DNA from: JACKHO01 sp041398745
GTDB taxonomy: Bacteria > Planctomycetota > Planctomycetia > Planctomycetales > Planctomycetaceae
DNA length: 64,000 bases
Direction: 5' to 3'
NCBI GenBank assembly: GCA_041398745.1
Contig: JAWKUB010000014.1
Span: 46,624-110,623 of the forward strand
The position numbers were made by a program, and so were the translations under genes. Of this stretch, positions 62,893-64,000 are shown one piece after another. The notes under the pieces were generated by a model. It ran no database searches and was not told the DNA's origin. It saw only the letters and a list, made by a program, of their open reading frames with translations. Position 1 is the first letter of the stretch, and each line of letters starts with the position of its first letter.

Positions 62893-64000
62893 GTGGACGT
62901 CGAATCGAAGCTCGCCCGGTTTCACGATTTGCGGGGACAACTCCCGCCGACGTGGTCTCGGTCCGTCTGCTTTTTTGCCAACCTATTGGCGCTTTTTTTT
63001 GGTAACGAGGCCCAGACCGACTCGCTCACCGCTGAAGTCGGCGAAATCGACTCCTACGGCGGTCGGCTCATTCCCATTCTGAACTTGTTGTTCCGAGGCG
63101 AGCACAATTCGCTCATCCTGGAACGCGAACCCGATGCCGAACTTTGTCGCTATTTACAAGAAGACCTCGGACTCTCACTGCCACGACTGCAGGTACTGCG
63201 ACATGGTGATTACGTCCAAGTTGGCCAGGCACTGAAGGAGGCTCGGCTGGATCATGCCAAATCCATACTGGACCAACTTGGCCACCCGCGCGACACGTGG
63301 GTGGATGGTTACGTCACCGACGACACCCTGACCTCTATTGCAGCTGAAATGGGTTGCCGCACTATCACGACAACAAATGCCAGTCGCGACGGCAACAACA
63401 AGTATCTGCTGTACATGGCTCTGGTCGAACGCGGACTGCCCGTGTTCGATACCGTTCTCGCGCACTGCGAGGCCGATGTTCCCGGCTGTGCCGCTGAGTT
63501 AGCAAGTCAGGGCTATCAGTCAGTTGTGCTGCGTTCCCAAATTGGCGCTTCTGGCATTGGCATGCTGCGGATCAAGGAACTCGACAAACCGCAGGCGTTT
63601 CCCCACGTCCCCAATTACTTTTTCTTTGAAGGACCGTGCCTGGTACAGGGATGGCTCGCACCCGGCATCCTCGGTGTGCAACAGGTCATGAGCCCGAGCA
63701 CACAGCTCTTCCTGGACGACAGCGACGTGTACGCGTTCGACAACACCGAGCAAATTCTCACCCATGACAGCATCCACCAGGGGAACGAATCACCGCCGCC
63801 GTATTTACCGAACTATCCCGGCCTGCGGGAAGAAATGATGCGGCAGGCCCAGGTTGCGGGCGGATGGTTGCACGAGACCGGTTATCGCGGCACGGCCAGC
63901 ATTGTCTGGCTGGTGGTCGTACGTGTAGGGTTAGAAGTCCCCGATGTTTATGTCTGTGAAATCAACGCCCGCGTCACTGGAGCAACGTACCCTTCGCTTC
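62893..64000 (+). CDS. ATP-grasp protein (PGM1/preATP-grasp-like), 3' end outside window
   Basis: Open frame from a GTG at 62893 (GGAG seven bases upstream) to the right edge, 369 codons. The N-terminal part (about 1-130, GEIDSYGGRLIPILNLLFRG, LQVLRHGDYVQVGQALKEAR) resembles a preATP-grasp domain. Then ATP-grasp features: SVVLRSQIGASGIGMLRIKE (nucleotide-binding glycine loop), FFFEGPCLVQGWLAPGIL, and VYVCEINARVTGATYPSL, whose E-x-N-x-R is a metal/ATP motif. PGM1-type enzymes join peptides or amino acids, so a carboxylate-amine or peptide ligase is expected. No other biosynthetic genes are visible to the left; any cluster lies beyond the edge. A TTG at 62869 is an alternative start. Confidence 0.7.
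   Translation, partial: MDVESKLARFHDLRGQLPPTWSRSVCFFANLLALFFGNEAQTDSLTAEVGEIDSYGGRLIPILNLLFRGEHNSLILEREPDAELCRYLQEDLGLSLPRLQVLRHGDYVQVGQALKEARLDHAKSILDQLGHPRDTWVDGYVTDDTLTSIAAEMGCRTITTTNASRDGNNKYLLYMALVERGLPVFDTVLAHCEADVPGCAAELASQGYQSVVLRSQIGASGIGMLRIKELDKPQAFPHVPNYFFFEGPCLVQGWLAPGILGVQQVMSPSTQLFLDDSDVYAFDNTEQILTHDSIHQGNESPPPYLPNYPGLREEMMRQAQVAGGWLHETGYRGTASIVWLVVVRVGLEVPDVYVCEINARVTGATYPSL

Noticed and set aside
1..64000. tRNA, rRNA, CRISPR, prophage or origin features
   Set aside because: Nothing with the expected structure was seen on reading both strands; short RNAs could be missed without a covariance search.

Overview
The window looks like chromosomal DNA from a planctomycete (Planctomycetota, order Planctomycetales or a close relative). 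Reasons: a DUF1080 domain fused to a c-type heme domain, a DUF1501 gene, a secreted formylglycine-type sulfatase, PmoA-like DUF6807, an ECF sigma factor abutting a transmembrane Ser/Thr kinase, STN-like repeat proteins, GH38-like and GH2 enzymes, and dispersed palindromic repeats typical of these genomes. I cannot name the genus. No rRNA, tRNA, CRISPR array or phage genes were seen.

Layout. 1-8 kb: DUF1080/heme protein (partial), a large zinc-ribbon membrane protein, a secreted esterase with a PmoA-like partner, and a small secreted protein. 8-15 kb (minus strand): a likely operon reading ABC ATPase, ABC permease, conserved unknown protein, S4 RNA-binding protein, then an Hsp70 ATPase fused through one membrane helix to a squalene-cyclase-like domain. 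15-17 kb (plus): a compact restriction-modification pair with a PaeR7I/XhoI-like endonuclease. 17-26 kb: sulfite reductase, secreted peroxiredoxin, GH38-like enzyme, membrane protein, an atypical aldehyde dehydrogenase, small lipoprotein, small unknown gene. 26-30 kb: repeat-rich DNA around a secreted (alpha/alpha)6-type protein and a secreted metallo-beta-lactamase-fold protein that share a near-identical promoter block. 30-32 kb: coupled ECF sigma factor and receptor-like kinase.

32-40 kb is the most unusual part: a secreted heme protein, two proteins sharing a C2-like 'LWDED' domain, a strong terminator, then three consecutive paralogues of about 415-420 residues with no signal peptide, one or two central membrane helices and a conserved C-terminal beta domain. 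I do not recognise the family. The layout suggests membrane-inserting effectors or toxins, but that is inference.

40-64 kb: sulfatase, an internally duplicated STN-like protein with a relic copy beside it, a degenerate GyrB-like ATPase domain, miaB, a FliA-type sigma factor, a decayed IS3 element with 26-bp perfect inverted repeats, a HAD hydrolase, a DUF434 protein, a cupredoxin-like secreted protein, serC with a gamma-glutamylcyclotransferase, an orphan membrane-fusion adaptor, a VWA lipoprotein divergent from a MoxR ATPase, a DUF1501 gene with a broken 5' end, a zinc alcohol dehydrogenase broken by three single-base frameshifts, a GH2 enzyme with a clear terminator, and an ATP-grasp protein running off the right edge.

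At least seven copies of a palindromic repeat (core ACAGACA-GGAA-TGTCTGT) lie between genes, mostly downstream of stop codons.
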